Source: Planctomycetota bacterium (GTDB taxonomy: Bacteria; Planctomycetota; Planctomycetia; Pirellulales; Pirellulaceae). Taken from it: 64,000 nucleotides of DNA. The position numbers were made by a program, and so were the translations under genes. The DNA lies in the NCBI GenBank assembly GCA_014381825.1, contig JACNKX010000038.1, positions 248,001-312,000 of the forward strand, written 5' to 3'. The notes beneath the pieces were generated by a model that made no database searches, was not told where the DNA came from, and was given only the letters and a program-made list of their open reading frames with translations. Of this stretch, positions 8,707 through 18,489 are shown piece by piece (the stretch's first letter is position 1; every line of letters begins with the position of its first letter).

Positions 8707-9155
8707 GGCGGTTTACCCTCCTTAGTAAGGTTTACCTGAGTTAGTATGACCACATACGTCTGTTTACATTCAGAACGCGATGATTAGAAGCATTTAAGGC
8801 AAAAATGCAAGCAGGCCAAAGACCAAAACGCCATAAAATCTACGAAAAACTCCAAACTCGCCCGCTTTCGCCAACCTGTTTGATGGCCAAATGAAGAGGT
8901 GTTGGCGAAGGGTAATCGGGTCTGTACACGTAAATTCGCACGTATGATTGAGTGCGAAAACGAAAACTTGCCACAAACATCCTATTTTAATAAGATTCTC
9001 TTTCGCAACGAGTTAGGACGAGGCAGCCGACAGAATCTGGGTCTACGACCCGTGTCTACTGCTCGAGAATTGCTCTACCCAATAAATGGGTATCCATCCA
9101 AGCTCGACGAGTGCAGTTGTTGGGATCCGTCTTTTAGGAAGAAAGCTGATTGCTG
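8707..9155 (+). other. Divergent intergenic region, about 450 bp
   Basis: Separates the HU-like gene (minus) from the giant beta-propeller gene (plus). It is more AT-rich than its surroundings and holds the HU ribosome binding site and a good plus-strand promoter (listed separately). An open stretch at 8899-9156 has no homologous look or codon preference and I do not call it a gene. Confidence 0.45.
8968..8996 (+). promoter_or_regulatory. Candidate promoter of the giant propeller gene
   Basis: TTGCCA (8968-8973, five of six consensus bases) and TAAGAT (8991-8996, four of six) are spaced by exactly 17 bp. The predicted start near 9003 gives a leader of about 150 nt before the ATG at 9156. Confidence 0.5.
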
Positions 9156-12100
9156 ATGAAAACAGTTGCCAAATTACTCGCCGGGTATTTCGTCTTTTGG
9201 GCTGCGACAGCCTTTTTGCTAACCAACCCTGCTCAACTTTGCGGCGAGGAGGAGGAATTTGGCACTGCATTTCGGCCAGCCCCTCGTTCACTAAGGCAGC
9301 ATCTCGTCCGCGCTGGCCAGGCGGTCGAAGAGCGGCGGTTCGGGGACGCGGTCGTCGAGTTGGGCGTGTTGCTGGCCGAAGAAGAGGTTGGAGATGCCTT
9401 GGAAGCAGACGTTCAGCAAGACTTCTTTTATGGATCGATCAACACCGAGGTCGTTAGCCTGAGCTTAAAGGGGGAAGCTCAGCGTTTGCTGGGTTCGCTC
9501 CCTGAATCAGCTCGCGAATTGTACGAGCTTCAATTTGGTGCCGATGCAAAGGAATTGCTCGATCTCGCCGCAGCGACAGGAAGCATTAGTCAACTGACGG
9601 AAGTCACTAGGAAGTACTTTCACACGCAAGCTGGTCACGAGGCCACGCTGCTTCTCGGTCGATTGCAACTTGATCGCGGGCATCCGCTGGCCGCCGCGAT
9701 GTGTCTGCAGCGACTTGTCGACGCGCCCAGTGCCGCGTGGAAATCGGAACCCGAGTTATCCCTGCTTTCGGCGGCATGCTGGGCCAGAGCCGGCAGCCCT
9801 GTGAAAGCCCGCGAGATTCTAAAAGGCCTTCGAACCCGCTTTCCTGACATCGCGCTCCAAACTGGTGGTCAGCGAGCGTCAGATGTTGCGCCCGGAGCAG
9901 ACATTGAGTTGTGGCTGACAACGCAACTGGCGGGGCGGCGCAATCCCGGATCGCAAGCATCGAAGAATTGGCTGATGTTTCGTGGCGACGCCGCCCGCAA
10001 TGCGGGGAGTTCCGGTGACGTTCCGCTCCCAAGTTTTCGATGGCGAATTCCCACGGCATCGGACCCAACTGACGAGACATTGATTGAAGAGATCCGCGTT
10101 GACAAAGTCGAACAAGGTGTTGCCGCCTTACCTTCAGTTCATCCGCTCGCAGTTGGCGAGGTGGTACTGATGCGAACTCCAGAACGATTGCTCGCAATTG
10201 ACTTCGAGACCGGGAAGCGAGTCTGGGAGTATCCGTGGTGGAGCGCCTCCTATGATGATGTTTCATTGACCAATCGTTCTAGCACCGGCGGTGATGAATT
10301 GACGGCTCGGCGCGAGAAACGTTTCCAACGACTCTGGCAAGACGCTCCGTACGGCCAGGTCAGCAGTGATGGCAATTCGGTTTACATGTTGGACGAACTC
10401 CGATACGTAATGCCGATGGGTGGCGCGTTTCGTGCTGGCATCAACGGGGGGCGATTCCCTAACCCGGACTCGCCCGAAAGTCATAATCAACTCGTCGCCT
10501 TAGATCTCAGGCGACAGGGGTCGCTTCGCTGGATGGTTGGCGGAGAAACAGGACTTGACGAACCGAAGTTGGCGGGCGCTTTCTTTCTCGGCGCCCCGCT
10601 TCCGCTCACGGGACATCTGTATGCCATGGCAGAGATTGGTGGCGAGATTCGACTTGTCGTCCTCGATTCTGCTACCGGGAAGCAAGAGTGGTCACAGCAG
10701 TTGGCGCAGGTAGTCGATTCACCGATCGATCGCAATGGCCTGCGACGATTGGCAGGTGCGACACCTTCTTACTCGGACGGTGTCCTGATCTGTCCGACGT
10801 CGGCGGGGGCGGTACTTGCCGTTGATATTGCAACGCGGTCGCTAATGTGGGGCTACCAATACAAGCAAGCTCCCAAAGTTAATAATTTTGGCGTGTTCAA
10901 CCGTGGGTTCGGGATGCGCCCCGATATTTCCGACCGCCGTTGGGTGGATGCTTCCGTCACTATCAGCGATGGTGCCGCTCTCGTCGCTCCAGTGGATGAG
11001 GACAAGTTTATTTGTCTTGACCTTGATTTGAAGACTCAAGAACCTCGTTGGGAGCTTGCGCGGGACGAAGATTTGGCGAATGCCCTCTACATCGGTTGCG
11101 TTCATGAGGGTCGAGCCCTCGTCATTTGCAAGCACAAGTTGGTTTCGCTGAAGATGGAAAACGGAGACCCGGCATGGGAGAAACCGATTGATCTGATGCG
11201 TGGTGACTCGGAGATGCCAAGCGGTCGGGGCTTTCGCAGCGGGGACTACTACTTCTTGCCGACAACAACTTCTTCGCTTGTCAAGATTTCGCTGACCGAA
11301 GGCAAGATTATCGACAGGACGGTGACTCCGTCACCGTTGGGGAACTTGATCTGCTACAAGGACGAAATTGTCACACACTCGGCAGGTTCGGTTGCGGCCT
11401 ACTTTCAGATCGCATCGTTACGCGGTCGTGTCGCAACGCGGCTCCAGGAAAATGCCGACGATTCGTGGGCGCTGGCGCGTCAAGGCGAATTGTTCTTGCA
11501 TGACGGTAAAAGCGCCGAAGCGCTCCGTGTATTACGTCGCGCACACGAACTTGACCCTGACGATGATGCCGTCAGAAGCTTGTTGGTGTCAACGTTTCTG
11601 ACGGCGATCAAGTTGGATTTCGCGGCGCACCGCGAGCTGGCGGAACAGGTTCGGCCGCTAATTGACCTCCCCTCGCAACTGGCCGATTTCTGGCGGCTGA
11701 CTGCGGAAGGATTTCACGAGTCTGGAGAATTCGACCGCGCGGTTGATGCTTACTTGGCTCTCGCGGATGTTGCGTCGAAGACCACCACGGGGCCAGAGAT
11801 CTCCGAGCCAATGTTGATTGATCAGGATTCGACCTGGTCTGTTCGATCGGATCGCTGGATTCAAGCTCGCCTGGCCCAGCTTTTCGAATCCGACGACGAA
11901 GCCATCCGACAGAAGCTCAACACCTACATCGCGAACCGAGCCACGTCGAGTAACGAACGCACACTTGCTGAGCTTCAAAACGATCTAGATCACTTTGGAT
12001 TTCATTCAGCCTGTGACCCAATCCGACTGGATTTGGCCGATCGATTGATCGAGGCCAGCCGATTGGTCGAGGCGGAGCAACTGCTGTCCCCGTTGCGAGA

Positions 12101-13874
12101 TTACCAAGATCGTTCGATGGCTGGTGCCGCGATTGCTCGGATGGCATTAGTGTACAGGCGAGGGGGCGAATCTGTTGCGGCTACACGGTCGTATCAAGAA
12201 CTAGGTGATCACTTCGCCTCGATTCCCTGCCTCGGCGACGTGACCGGAGCGGACTTGCTGGCGGAAGCCCAAGCCGACCCGGCGTTGCGCGACGAGTTCG
12301 GGCCTCCGCGGCGTTGGCCTTGGGGAGCCGCCGAAATTGAAGAAAGACAAGGCCGATCCAGTTCCGAGATTCTTTCGCGTCTTGTGACGTTACCGGTGCA
12401 AACCGATGCTCGCACGACCAGCGAGGGTGTAACGTTCGGTTTTGACAGGAGTTTTAGTGCTATCGTCGCCCGCGATCGATCGGGAAGGAAATTGATGGAG
12501 GTTTCAGTTGATCGAGTACAAGAAAACGGTTTAGATCAGACACGGCTGATGGGCAGTCTCGGCATCGTCTATTTCGGGGCTGAGTTGATCGGCGTCGATA
12601 TGCTTGCCAAGACGCTCGGCCGAAATGAGCCGGTCCGCTGGCGGTTGCCAGCAACTTCGCGAACGACAGATCTGAGTGTTGGAAGGGCGATCCCAATCCC
12701 GTTCGATCCGTTACCTCATCCTTTGCCCAGGAATTTAGATGATGATGGCCGCGCGGTCAGTTCGTTGGGGCCTGTAACTCGCCAAGGCGTGATCTATCAG
12801 AGAAACCGAACATTGAATTGCGTTGATCCGTTAACCGGTCGTTTGGCATGGTCGCGAAGTAGCGTCGAGCAGGGTGCCACGATCTCCGGTGATGAAGAAT
12901 TGGTCCTAGTGGCCGATCGGAAGGAAGGAAAGGATCAGGCGTCGATTTATCGGACGACGGATGGGAAGTTTCTCGCGCATCGACCGCTTCCGGCAAAAGC
13001 GAACACGTGGGCAATGATTGGACGATTTGTACTCGCGTGGGACACGAATGACCGACGGCTTCGATTGCACCTCCGCGACATTTGGGAGCAGCGAGATGTG
13101 TGGCAGGAAGATGTGAGCGAGTACGCGAAGGCAACCTTGACGAACGATGGGATGTTAGCGTTGCTCGACACGAATGGACGGTTCGTGATCCACTCGCTGA
13201 CCAGCGATCGCGTCTTGGTACGAGCGCGACTCGAGCCCGACGCTAACTTGAATTCGCTTCGAGTTATACCAAGCGGCGACGATTACATTCTGTTTGCAAA
13301 CACGAACCGAACGCAGAGTGCATCGACGGCGCGCACCGTCCGTCACGCTAACGCGTTCAACGCACCTGTTGCCACGGGCCGAATGTACATGATCGATCGA
13401 AACACTGGCCAGTTTCGATGGCAAGTTCCCGCTTTCATCGACGAACACGGCTTCGTTCTGCAGCAACCATCGAATTCACCAGCGCTGTGGTTCGTGCGAA
13501 ACGTATCCACGCCACAGTCCGTTCTCGCACCAAATAACGTCCGACAGGCCTCGGTCCTGTGTATCGATCGACGCGATGGACGAGTCCTGTACGTGAAGGA
13601 AGACATCGCGACGCAGGTTAACGAATTCAATGTTTTCTCGAATACGTCGGGAACGACGTCGACTATTTCGCTGCCCGGGCGTTCGATCACCGTGACGTTT
13701 ACCGATGCACCAACACCTCCCACGCCACCCGCCCAAACAGGCACCGCGTCAAGCCTGGCTTCAAGTGGAAGTTCCTTGGCAAATGCAGCTGGATCGCTTC
13801 TGGATTCGTTGAAAGAAGGCAGTGCCGCTGAAGTGCAGGACTCGCCGTTCGACGACGAATCGCCCAAGAAATGA
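9156..13874 (+). CDS. Giant secreted PQQ-like beta-propeller/TPR protein
   Basis: A protein of about 1572 residues with a signal peptide (residues 1-30, AGYFVFWAATAFLLTNPAQ). Its layout is a helical N-terminal region (about 45-250), a first PQQ/BamB-like beta-propeller (about 270-750; blades such as AIDFETGKRVWEYPW and ALDLRRQGSLRWMVGG), TPR-like helices (about 770-1060; ALRVLRRAHELDPDDDAVR), a second propeller (about 1090-1510; CVDPLTGRLAWSRSS, MIDRNTGQFRWQVP) and a Pro/Ser-rich tail. The alternating D-TG-W blades suggest ligand or protein binding in the periplasm rather than a dehydrogenase. A TTG at 9150 with AGGA 10 nt upstream is an alternative start. It precedes the MoxR/Bat genes, a common planctomycete order, but has its own promoter. 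Function unknown. Confidence 0.85.
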   Translation: MKTVAKLLAGYFVFWAATAFLLTNPAQLCGEEEEFGTAFRPAPRSLRQHLVRAGQAVEERRFGDAVVELGVLLAEEEVGDALEADVQQDFFYGSINTEVVSLSLKGEAQRLLGSLPESARELYELQFGADAKELLDLAAATGSISQLTEVTRKYFHTQAGHEATLLLGRLQLDRGHPLAAAMCLQRLVDAPSAAWKSEPELSLLSAACWARAGSPVKAREILKGLRTRFPDIALQTGGQRASDVAPGADIELWLTTQLAGRRNPGSQASKNWLMFRGDAARNAGSSGDVPLPSFRWRIPTASDPTDETLIEEIRVDKVEQGVAALPSVHPLAVGEVVLMRTPERLLAIDFETGKRVWEYPWWSASYDDVSLTNRSSTGGDELTARREKRFQRLWQDAPYGQVSSDGNSVYMLDELRYVMPMGGAFRAGINGGRFPNPDSPESHNQLVALDLRRQGSLRWMVGGETGLDEPKLAGAFFLGAPLPLTGHLYAMAEIGGEIRLVVLDSATGKQEWSQQLAQVVDSPIDRNGLRRLAGATPSYSDGVLICPTSAGAVLAVDIATRSLMWGYQYKQAPKVNNFGVFNRGFGMRPDISDRRWVDASVTISDGAALVAPVDEDKFICLDLDLKTQEPRWELARDEDLANALYIGCVHEGRALVICKHKLVSLKMENGDPAWEKPIDLMRGDSEMPSGRGFRSGDYYFLPTTTSSLVKISLTEGKIIDRTVTPSPLGNLICYKDEIVTHSAGSVAAYFQIASLRGRVATRLQENADDSWALARQGELFLHDGKSAEALRVLRRAHELDPDDDAVRSLLVSTFLTAIKLDFAAHRELAEQVRPLIDLPSQLADFWRLTAEGFHESGEFDRAVDAYLALADVASKTTTGPEISEPMLIDQDSTWSVRSDRWIQARLAQLFESDDEAIRQKLNTYIANRATSSNERTLAELQNDLDHFGFHSACDPIRLDLADRLIEASRLVEAEQLLSPLRDYQDRSMAGAAIARMALVYRRGGESVAATRSYQELGDHFASIPCLGDVTGADLLAEAQADPALRDEFGPPRRWPWGAAEIEERQGRSSSEILSRLVTLPVQTDARTTSEGVTFGFDRSFSAIVARDRSGRKLMEVSVDRVQENGLDQTRLMGSLGIVYFGAELIGVDMLAKTLGRNEPVRWRLPATSRTTDLSVGRAIPIPFDPLPHPLPRNLDDDGRAVSSLGPVTRQGVIYQRNRTLNCVDPLTGRLAWSRSSVEQGATISGDEELVLVADRKEGKDQASIYRTTDGKFLAHRPLPAKANTWAMIGRFVLAWDTNDRRLRLHLRDIWEQRDVWQEDVSEYAKATLTNDGMLALLDTNGRFVIHSLTSDRVLVRARLEPDANLNSLRVIPSGDDYILFANTNRTQSASTARTVRHANAFNAPVATGRMYMIDRNTGQFRWQVPAFIDEHGFVLQQPSNSPALWFVRNVSTPQSVLAPNNVRQASVLCIDRRDGRVLYVKEDIATQVNEFNVFSNTSGTTSTISLPGRSITVTFTDAPTPPTPPAQTGTASSLASSGSSLANAAGSLLDSLKEGSAAEVQDSPFDDESPKK

Positions 13875-14069
13875 CGCCGCTCCGGTGTAAAGTATGCGGA
13901 ACACATAGACTAGGTAATAATTAACCAGGTGCTACACTCGTACAGAGGTTTCGCCACTCTTCGGAGTACGCGGGCCGTCGCGAGCAGGCAGAACCAACCA
14001 AGAGATACAACCTGATTTATCGGACCCGTGTTTTCACTAATCAACTAATCATCGGACTCCGAGCCCCCT

Positions 14070-14089
14070 CCGCCTAGGACGGCGGTTTT
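14070..14089 (+). terminator. Terminator-like hairpin in the moxR leader
   Basis: CCGCC (14070-14074), 6-nt loop TAGGAC, GGCGG (14081-14085), then TTTT. It is a short GC-rich stem with a T run, placed only 26 bp before the moxR-like ATG. It could end readthrough from the propeller gene or act as an attenuator. Confidence 0.4.
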
Positions 14090-14115
14090 GTTCAACCCTT
14101 TTAAGGTGCTAACGC

Positions 14116-15183
14116 ATGACCACAGATGGTCAGAACCACGAAACACATGTCATTGATGATTCCGCCGTCCGCAAGCTCGGCGAAGCTCGCGAGAAAATTA
14201 CCGAACAGCTATCGCAGATCATTGTTGGTCAGGAGCAAGTGATCGAAGAATTGTTGATCTGCTTGTTCAGCCGCGGTCACTGCTTACTTGAAGGTGTTCC
14301 TGGACTAGCCAAGACGCTGCTAATCAGCACACTTTCTAGAACGCTGAATCTTTCGTTCAGCCGTATTCAGTTCACACCCGATCTGATGCCCGCTGACATC
14401 ACGGGTACCGAGATCATCGAAGAGAACAAGACGACGGGAGCCCGCGAGCGCCGCTTCCTCGAAGGGCCGCTGTTCTCGAACGTCGTCCTTGCTGACGAGA
14501 TAAACCGGACGCCACCGAAGACGCAGGCCGCCTTGCTAGAAGCGATGCAAGAACGACAAGTCACAGTCGGACGCGTACAGCATCCACTGGGCGACCCGTT
14601 TTTTGTCTTAGCGACCCAGAACCCAATCGAACAAGAAGGGACGTATCCACTGCCTGAAGCGCAACAAGATCGTTTCATGTTCAAAGTCTTTGTGCACTAC
14701 CCAAGCTTCGACGAAGAATTTGAAGTTGCTCGGCGTACCACCGCAGCACAATCAGACGACGTATCAGCAGTACTCAATGGCGAGGAGATTCTTGCTCTAC
14801 AACGAATCGTTCGCGAAGTTCCAGTCTCAGACCATGTCATTCGGTATACCCTTTCGCTTGTTCGCCAGACACGTGTGAACAGCCCAGGCATTCCGGAGTT
14901 TGTTGAAGACATGGTCGGATGGGGCGCTGGTCCTCGCGCCGTTCAGTTCTTAATTCTGGGTGGTAAGGCTCGTGCCTTGCTTCACGGTCGAACACACGTG
15001 TCGACAGAAGACATCCAAGCGCTCGCTAAGCCTGTCTTACGTCACCGTTTGGTAGTTAACTTTGCCGCAGAGAGCGATGGCGTGACTCAAGACGATATCA
15101 TCGATCGCTTGCTCGCTGTGACTCCGACCAAGGAAGACGAACTTACTACCGATGCCCGATTCCAAAAGATTTTTGCATCCTGA
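14116..15183 (+). CDS. MoxR-family AAA+ ATPase
   Basis: A 355-residue MoxR ATPase. Walker A is GVPGLAKT (60-67), Walker B VVLADE (123-128), followed by [21 protein letters not shown] and the sensor block [22 protein letters not shown], both diagnostic of MoxR. The C-terminal lid helices end KIFAS. The ATG has AAGG 9 nt upstream. Its 3' end overlaps the next gene by 32 bp, and four genes follow in the same direction, so it starts a tight operon. MoxR proteins work as chaperones with VWA proteins, inserting metal or remodelling targets; here the likely partners are the DUF58 and VWA proteins downstream. Confidence 0.95.
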   Translation: MTTDGQNHETHVIDDSAVRKLGEAREKITEQLSQIIVGQEQVIEELLICLFSRGHCLLEGVPGLAKTLLISTLSRTLNLSFSRIQFTPDLMPADITGTEIIEENKTTGARERRFLEGPLFSNVVLADEINRTPPKTQAALLEAMQERQVTVGRVQHPLGDPFFVLATQNPIEQEGTYPLPEAQQDRFMFKVFVHYPSFDEEFEVARRTTAAQSDDVSAVLNGEEILALQRIVREVPVSDHVIRYTLSLVRQTRVNSPGIPEFVEDMVGWGAGPRAVQFLILGGKARALLHGRTHVSTEDIQALAKPVLRHRLVVNFAAESDGVTQDDIIDRLLAVTPTKEDELTTDARFQKIFAS

Positions 15184-16057
15184 GGCCATCAAACGCATTT
15201 CGCGGATGGAACTTCGAGCGCGACATATCGTCGAGGGCTTCCTGTCGGGGATGCACCGTAGCCCCTACTTTGGCCAATCCGTCGAGTTCCTGCAGCATCG
15301 CGAGTATGCGATAGGCGATGACTTGCGGCACGTCGATTGGAAAGTCTGGGCGCGACAAGATCGTTTGGTGATCAAGCAATACGAAGAGGACACGAATCTA
15401 CGTTGCACACTTCTGGTCGATACCTCCGCCAGCATGAGTTACGGCAACGGCCCGCTTAACAAGTGTGAGTACGCGTGCACAGTCGCCGCGAGTTTGGCGT
15501 ATTTGGTTCTCAAGCAGCAAGACGCTGTTGGATGCGTGGCGTTCGACGAGGATGTGCGGACGAAAGTCCCCGTTCGCAGCAAACGAAATCACTTGCAGGC
15601 GGTCATCGAAGCCCTCTCGGTCACCGAGCCGCGCGACAAGACCGATATCCAATCGATCTTTCGCAAAGTCGCCGAAACCTACCCGCGACGCGGGATGATG
15701 GTCGTCATCTCCGACCTACTGACCGATCCCGAGGCGTTGCTTCGTGGATTGAAGTTGCTCCGGCGACAGGGGCATGACGTGATGGTGTTTCACATCATGG
15801 ATGACGACGAATTGGACTTTCCATTTACTGGCCCGACGCGATTCGACGGCTTGGAGTCGTTGGACTATTTGAACTGTAATCCTCGAGCATTGCGCGAGGG
15901 GTACCTCACAGCCGTTAATGAGTTTCTCGACGAAGTCCGCCGCGGTTGTGCTCGCAACACAGTTGACTATGCCCTAATCCGAACCAGCGAACCACTCGAC
16001 GCCGCACTAGCTTCCTACCTTAGCAACCGTTTGGGAATGCACCATCGAAATCAATGA
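15152..16057 (+). CDS. DUF58 (VWA-like) protein
   Basis: A 301-residue cytoplasmic DUF58 protein. The signature [19 protein letters not shown] is at residues 50-68, preceded by [24 protein letters not shown]-like fold follows, with the metal-site motif DTSAS at 90-94 and MMVVISDLL later. There is no membrane segment, unlike some DUF58 members. Its start overlaps the end of the MoxR gene by 32 bp. The MoxR-DUF58-Bat order is widespread; members are thought to pass or respond to MoxR remodelling, and the target is unknown. Confidence 0.93.
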   Translation: MPDSKRFLHPEAIKRISRMELRARHIVEGFLSGMHRSPYFGQSVEFLQHREYAIGDDLRHVDWKVWARQDRLVIKQYEEDTNLRCTLLVDTSASMSYGNGPLNKCEYACTVAASLAYLVLKQQDAVGCVAFDEDVRTKVPVRSKRNHLQAVIEALSVTEPRDKTDIQSIFRKVAETYPRRGMMVVISDLLTDPEALLRGLKLLRRQGHDVMVFHIMDDDELDFPFTGPTRFDGLESLDYLNCNPRALREGYLTAVNEFLDEVRRGCARNTVDYALIRTSEPLDAALASYLSNRLGMHHRNQ

Positions 16058-16161
16058 GCAACGTTGAACGATCAAGGACGCAAACGATTGAACATTGTTC
16101 GTTTACGCTTGGTCATTCAAACCAACTAGCTGACCATCAACAACACTCCTCTCGAATCAAC

Positions 16162-18489
16162 ATGACTTTCGTCCATCAAGCACTAACCTGGGGATTCCTG
16201 CTCGCGCTGGTTCCGCTGTTGATCCACTTGATCAACCTGATGCGCCGTCGCCGAGTGCAGTGGGCTGCGATGGACTTTTTGATGCGCAGCTACAAAAAGC
16301 ATCGACGATGGATTTGGTTGAAACAATTCCTACTCCTCATGATGCGAATGGCAGCCATTGCCTTAGTCGTCGCGATGCTCGCCCAATGGATCACCCAACG
16401 CCAGTGGCTCGCGCTGTTCGGGTCGACGACAACGCACCACTTCATCTTGCTCGACGATAGTTACTCGATGGCCGAACAAACGGGCGGTGCGAGCGCGTTC
16501 GACAGGGCGAAGCAGGCGATCGGTGATATGGCCACGCAAGCAATGGGCCAGGATTCTCAGCAGAAGTTTACGGTGATTCGATTCTCTCGCGCGGCGGCGA
16601 TTGTTGACCGAGATGCTGACGATGCCGACGTGACCCAGATTACGGACCTTAATGCGGTGATCGTCGACTCGAACTTTGACGTGATAATCGAAGAAGAACG
16701 CCGTGGAATGGAAGTAACAGAGTTAGCTGCCGGACCGCGCCAAGCGATGCTCGTGTTAAATGATTTGCTCGATCAGAATCAGGACGAGAACAATATCGTC
16801 TACGTCTTGTCCGACTTCCGCGAGAAAGAATGGGGGTCTCCACGCGAGTTGCTCTCGTTGTTGCAGGACGCTGACGACAATTCGACGGACATCCATTTTG
16901 TGGGGTGTATCGAGAAGCAGCAAGCGAATCTTACCTTGACGGATGTGCAACCGGAGCCCGGCACTCGCGCGGCTGGTGTGCCGCTGTTTGTCAATATCTC
17001 CGTTCGAAACAATGGAGACGAACCAGCCCGCAAGGTGCAGGTCAAGATCCTGACGCACTTCTACGACCCGGCGACGGTTGCGTCGAGCGAGCCGGGGAAA
17101 GTGTTGCCCAAACTTGACGAACCGCCAACGATCTTGATTGAAAAGATTCCGGCGGGAGAAACGGCGACGCGCCGCGTACAAGTGTTCTTCCCTCAACCTG
17201 GGCCGCAGGTCGTGGAAGCTGTGTTAGCGGACGATCCTGTCGATACGGACAACCGGCGCTGGTGCGTGATCAATGTCGCCGAAGGTGATCCTGTACTGAT
17301 GGTTGACGGCAGCCTCGACCAAAAACATGCCTATTTTCTTTCGTCCGCATTTCAGCCAGGCCAAAGGACGAATACTGGCGTACACCCGAACTTCGAATCG
17401 CCTGCTTTCCTCCGCGATACGACGCCCGAGACCCTGGCGGACTTTCGCGTTATCTACCTGCTCGATGTTCAACAGCTGGACGACCGGGCCATCGAGAACC
17501 TGGAGGAATACGTTCGCCGCGGTGGCGGCGTAGGAATCTTCGTCGGCGAACAAGTAAGTCCAACGTTCTACACTCAAAAACTCTTTCGCGACGGAGAAGG
17601 CTTTTTTCCTTTGCCACTAGACCGCGCGAATGATTTACCGATTGAACTGCTTGAAAACGTTCCGGACTTTGAAGTCGACGACCATCCCGTCTTCAGTATC
17701 TTCCTTGGGGAACGTAATCCTTTCGTGCGGCTGGTTGCCATTCGCCGATATCTCCAACCCCCAGTCGCTTGGACACCCTCCACCGACGCGCCGATCGAGA
17801 TCCTCGCCCGACTTCGTAATGGTGATCCGTTGGCGGTCGAGAAACGTTTTGGTGACGGACGAGTCATTGCGTTTCTCACGACTTTGTCGCCAGAGTGGAA
17901 TAACTGGGCCCATGACCCGAGCTTTGTTGTCGCCGCACTAAAGTTACAAGCTTATCTTGCGGCTTCCAATCAGCACGATGACTCTCGACTTGTCGGCTCG
18001 CCAATTTCGTTGACATTGAACACCGACGAACATCTGAAAGACATATCTTTCGTTGTACCTAGTGACTCAGGAAACGAAACTCTAGTGGAACAACGAACGG
18101 CAATCTCGACTTCCGAGAACTCACCGTTAATGGAAGTCTCGCTAGATGGCGTGCTGTCTCGACGAAGTGACAATGGTGTTGCCCGTGGTGGCATCTACGA
18201 GGCGTGGATACCAAAACGCGACGGTGAATTCGATGTTCGACGTTATGCGCTGAACCCAGATCCGAGCGAAGGCGACTTGGCGTTTGCCGGTTCGCAGGAG
18301 TTGCTCACGCGGCTGAAGCCCCTTTCGATCAAATACCGCGACTCGGACGAGTATGCCTATGATTTGTTCGAGCAAGCTGGATACAACCGAAGCTTCATCG
18401 TCATGTGCTTGCTGATCGCGTTACTGCTAGGCGAGCAATTACTGGCATTTTCGGCGAGCTATCATCCAGCGAGAGGAGTTGCTAACTGA
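16162..18489 (+). CDS. BatA-like membrane protein with VWA domain
   Basis: A 775-residue protein beginning with the BatA N-terminal unit: membrane helix WGFLLALVPLLIHLINL, RRRRVQW, a second helix (residues 55-75). A VWA domain follows with metal-site DDSYS (98-102, DxSxS). Then come a CARDB/Ig-like region (LTDVQPEPGTRAAGVPLFVN), a GATase1-like fold (DFRVIYLLDVQQLDDRAIENL and GGGVGIFVGEQV) and a C-terminal helix near residue 745. The frame can be read from an ATG at 16054 that overlaps the DUF58 stop as ATGA; the 36 extra residues look unlike coding sequence, so 16162 is preferred, but coupling from 16054 is possible. It is anchored in the inner membrane with large periplasmic parts. Confidence 0.85.
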   Translation: MTFVHQALTWGFLLALVPLLIHLINLMRRRRVQWAAMDFLMRSYKKHRRWIWLKQFLLLMMRMAAIALVVAMLAQWITQRQWLALFGSTTTHHFILLDDSYSMAEQTGGASAFDRAKQAIGDMATQAMGQDSQQKFTVIRFSRAAAIVDRDADDADVTQITDLNAVIVDSNFDVIIEEERRGMEVTELAAGPRQAMLVLNDLLDQNQDENNIVYVLSDFREKEWGSPRELLSLLQDADDNSTDIHFVGCIEKQQANLTLTDVQPEPGTRAAGVPLFVNISVRNNGDEPARKVQVKILTHFYDPATVASSEPGKVLPKLDEPPTILIEKIPAGETATRRVQVFFPQPGPQVVEAVLADDPVDTDNRRWCVINVAEGDPVLMVDGSLDQKHAYFLSSAFQPGQRTNTGVHPNFESPAFLRDTTPETLADFRVIYLLDVQQLDDRAIENLEEYVRRGGGVGIFVGEQVSPTFYTQKLFRDGEGFFPLPLDRANDLPIELLENVPDFEVDDHPVFSIFLGERNPFVRLVAIRRYLQPPVAWTPSTDAPIEILARLRNGDPLAVEKRFGDGRVIAFLTTLSPEWNNWAHDPSFVVAALKLQAYLAASNQHDDSRLVGSPISLTLNTDEHLKDISFVVPSDSGNETLVEQRTAISTSENSPLMEVSLDGVLSRRSDNGVARGGIYEAWIPKRDGEFDVRRYALNPDPSEGDLAFAGSQELLTRLKPLSIKYRDSDEYAYDLFEQAGYNRSFIVMCLLIALLLGEQLLAFSASYHPARGVAN

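Noticed and set aside
8899-9156. 85-codon open frame in the region before the giant propeller gene
   Set aside because: It covers a good promoter and leader region and shows no structure or start signal.
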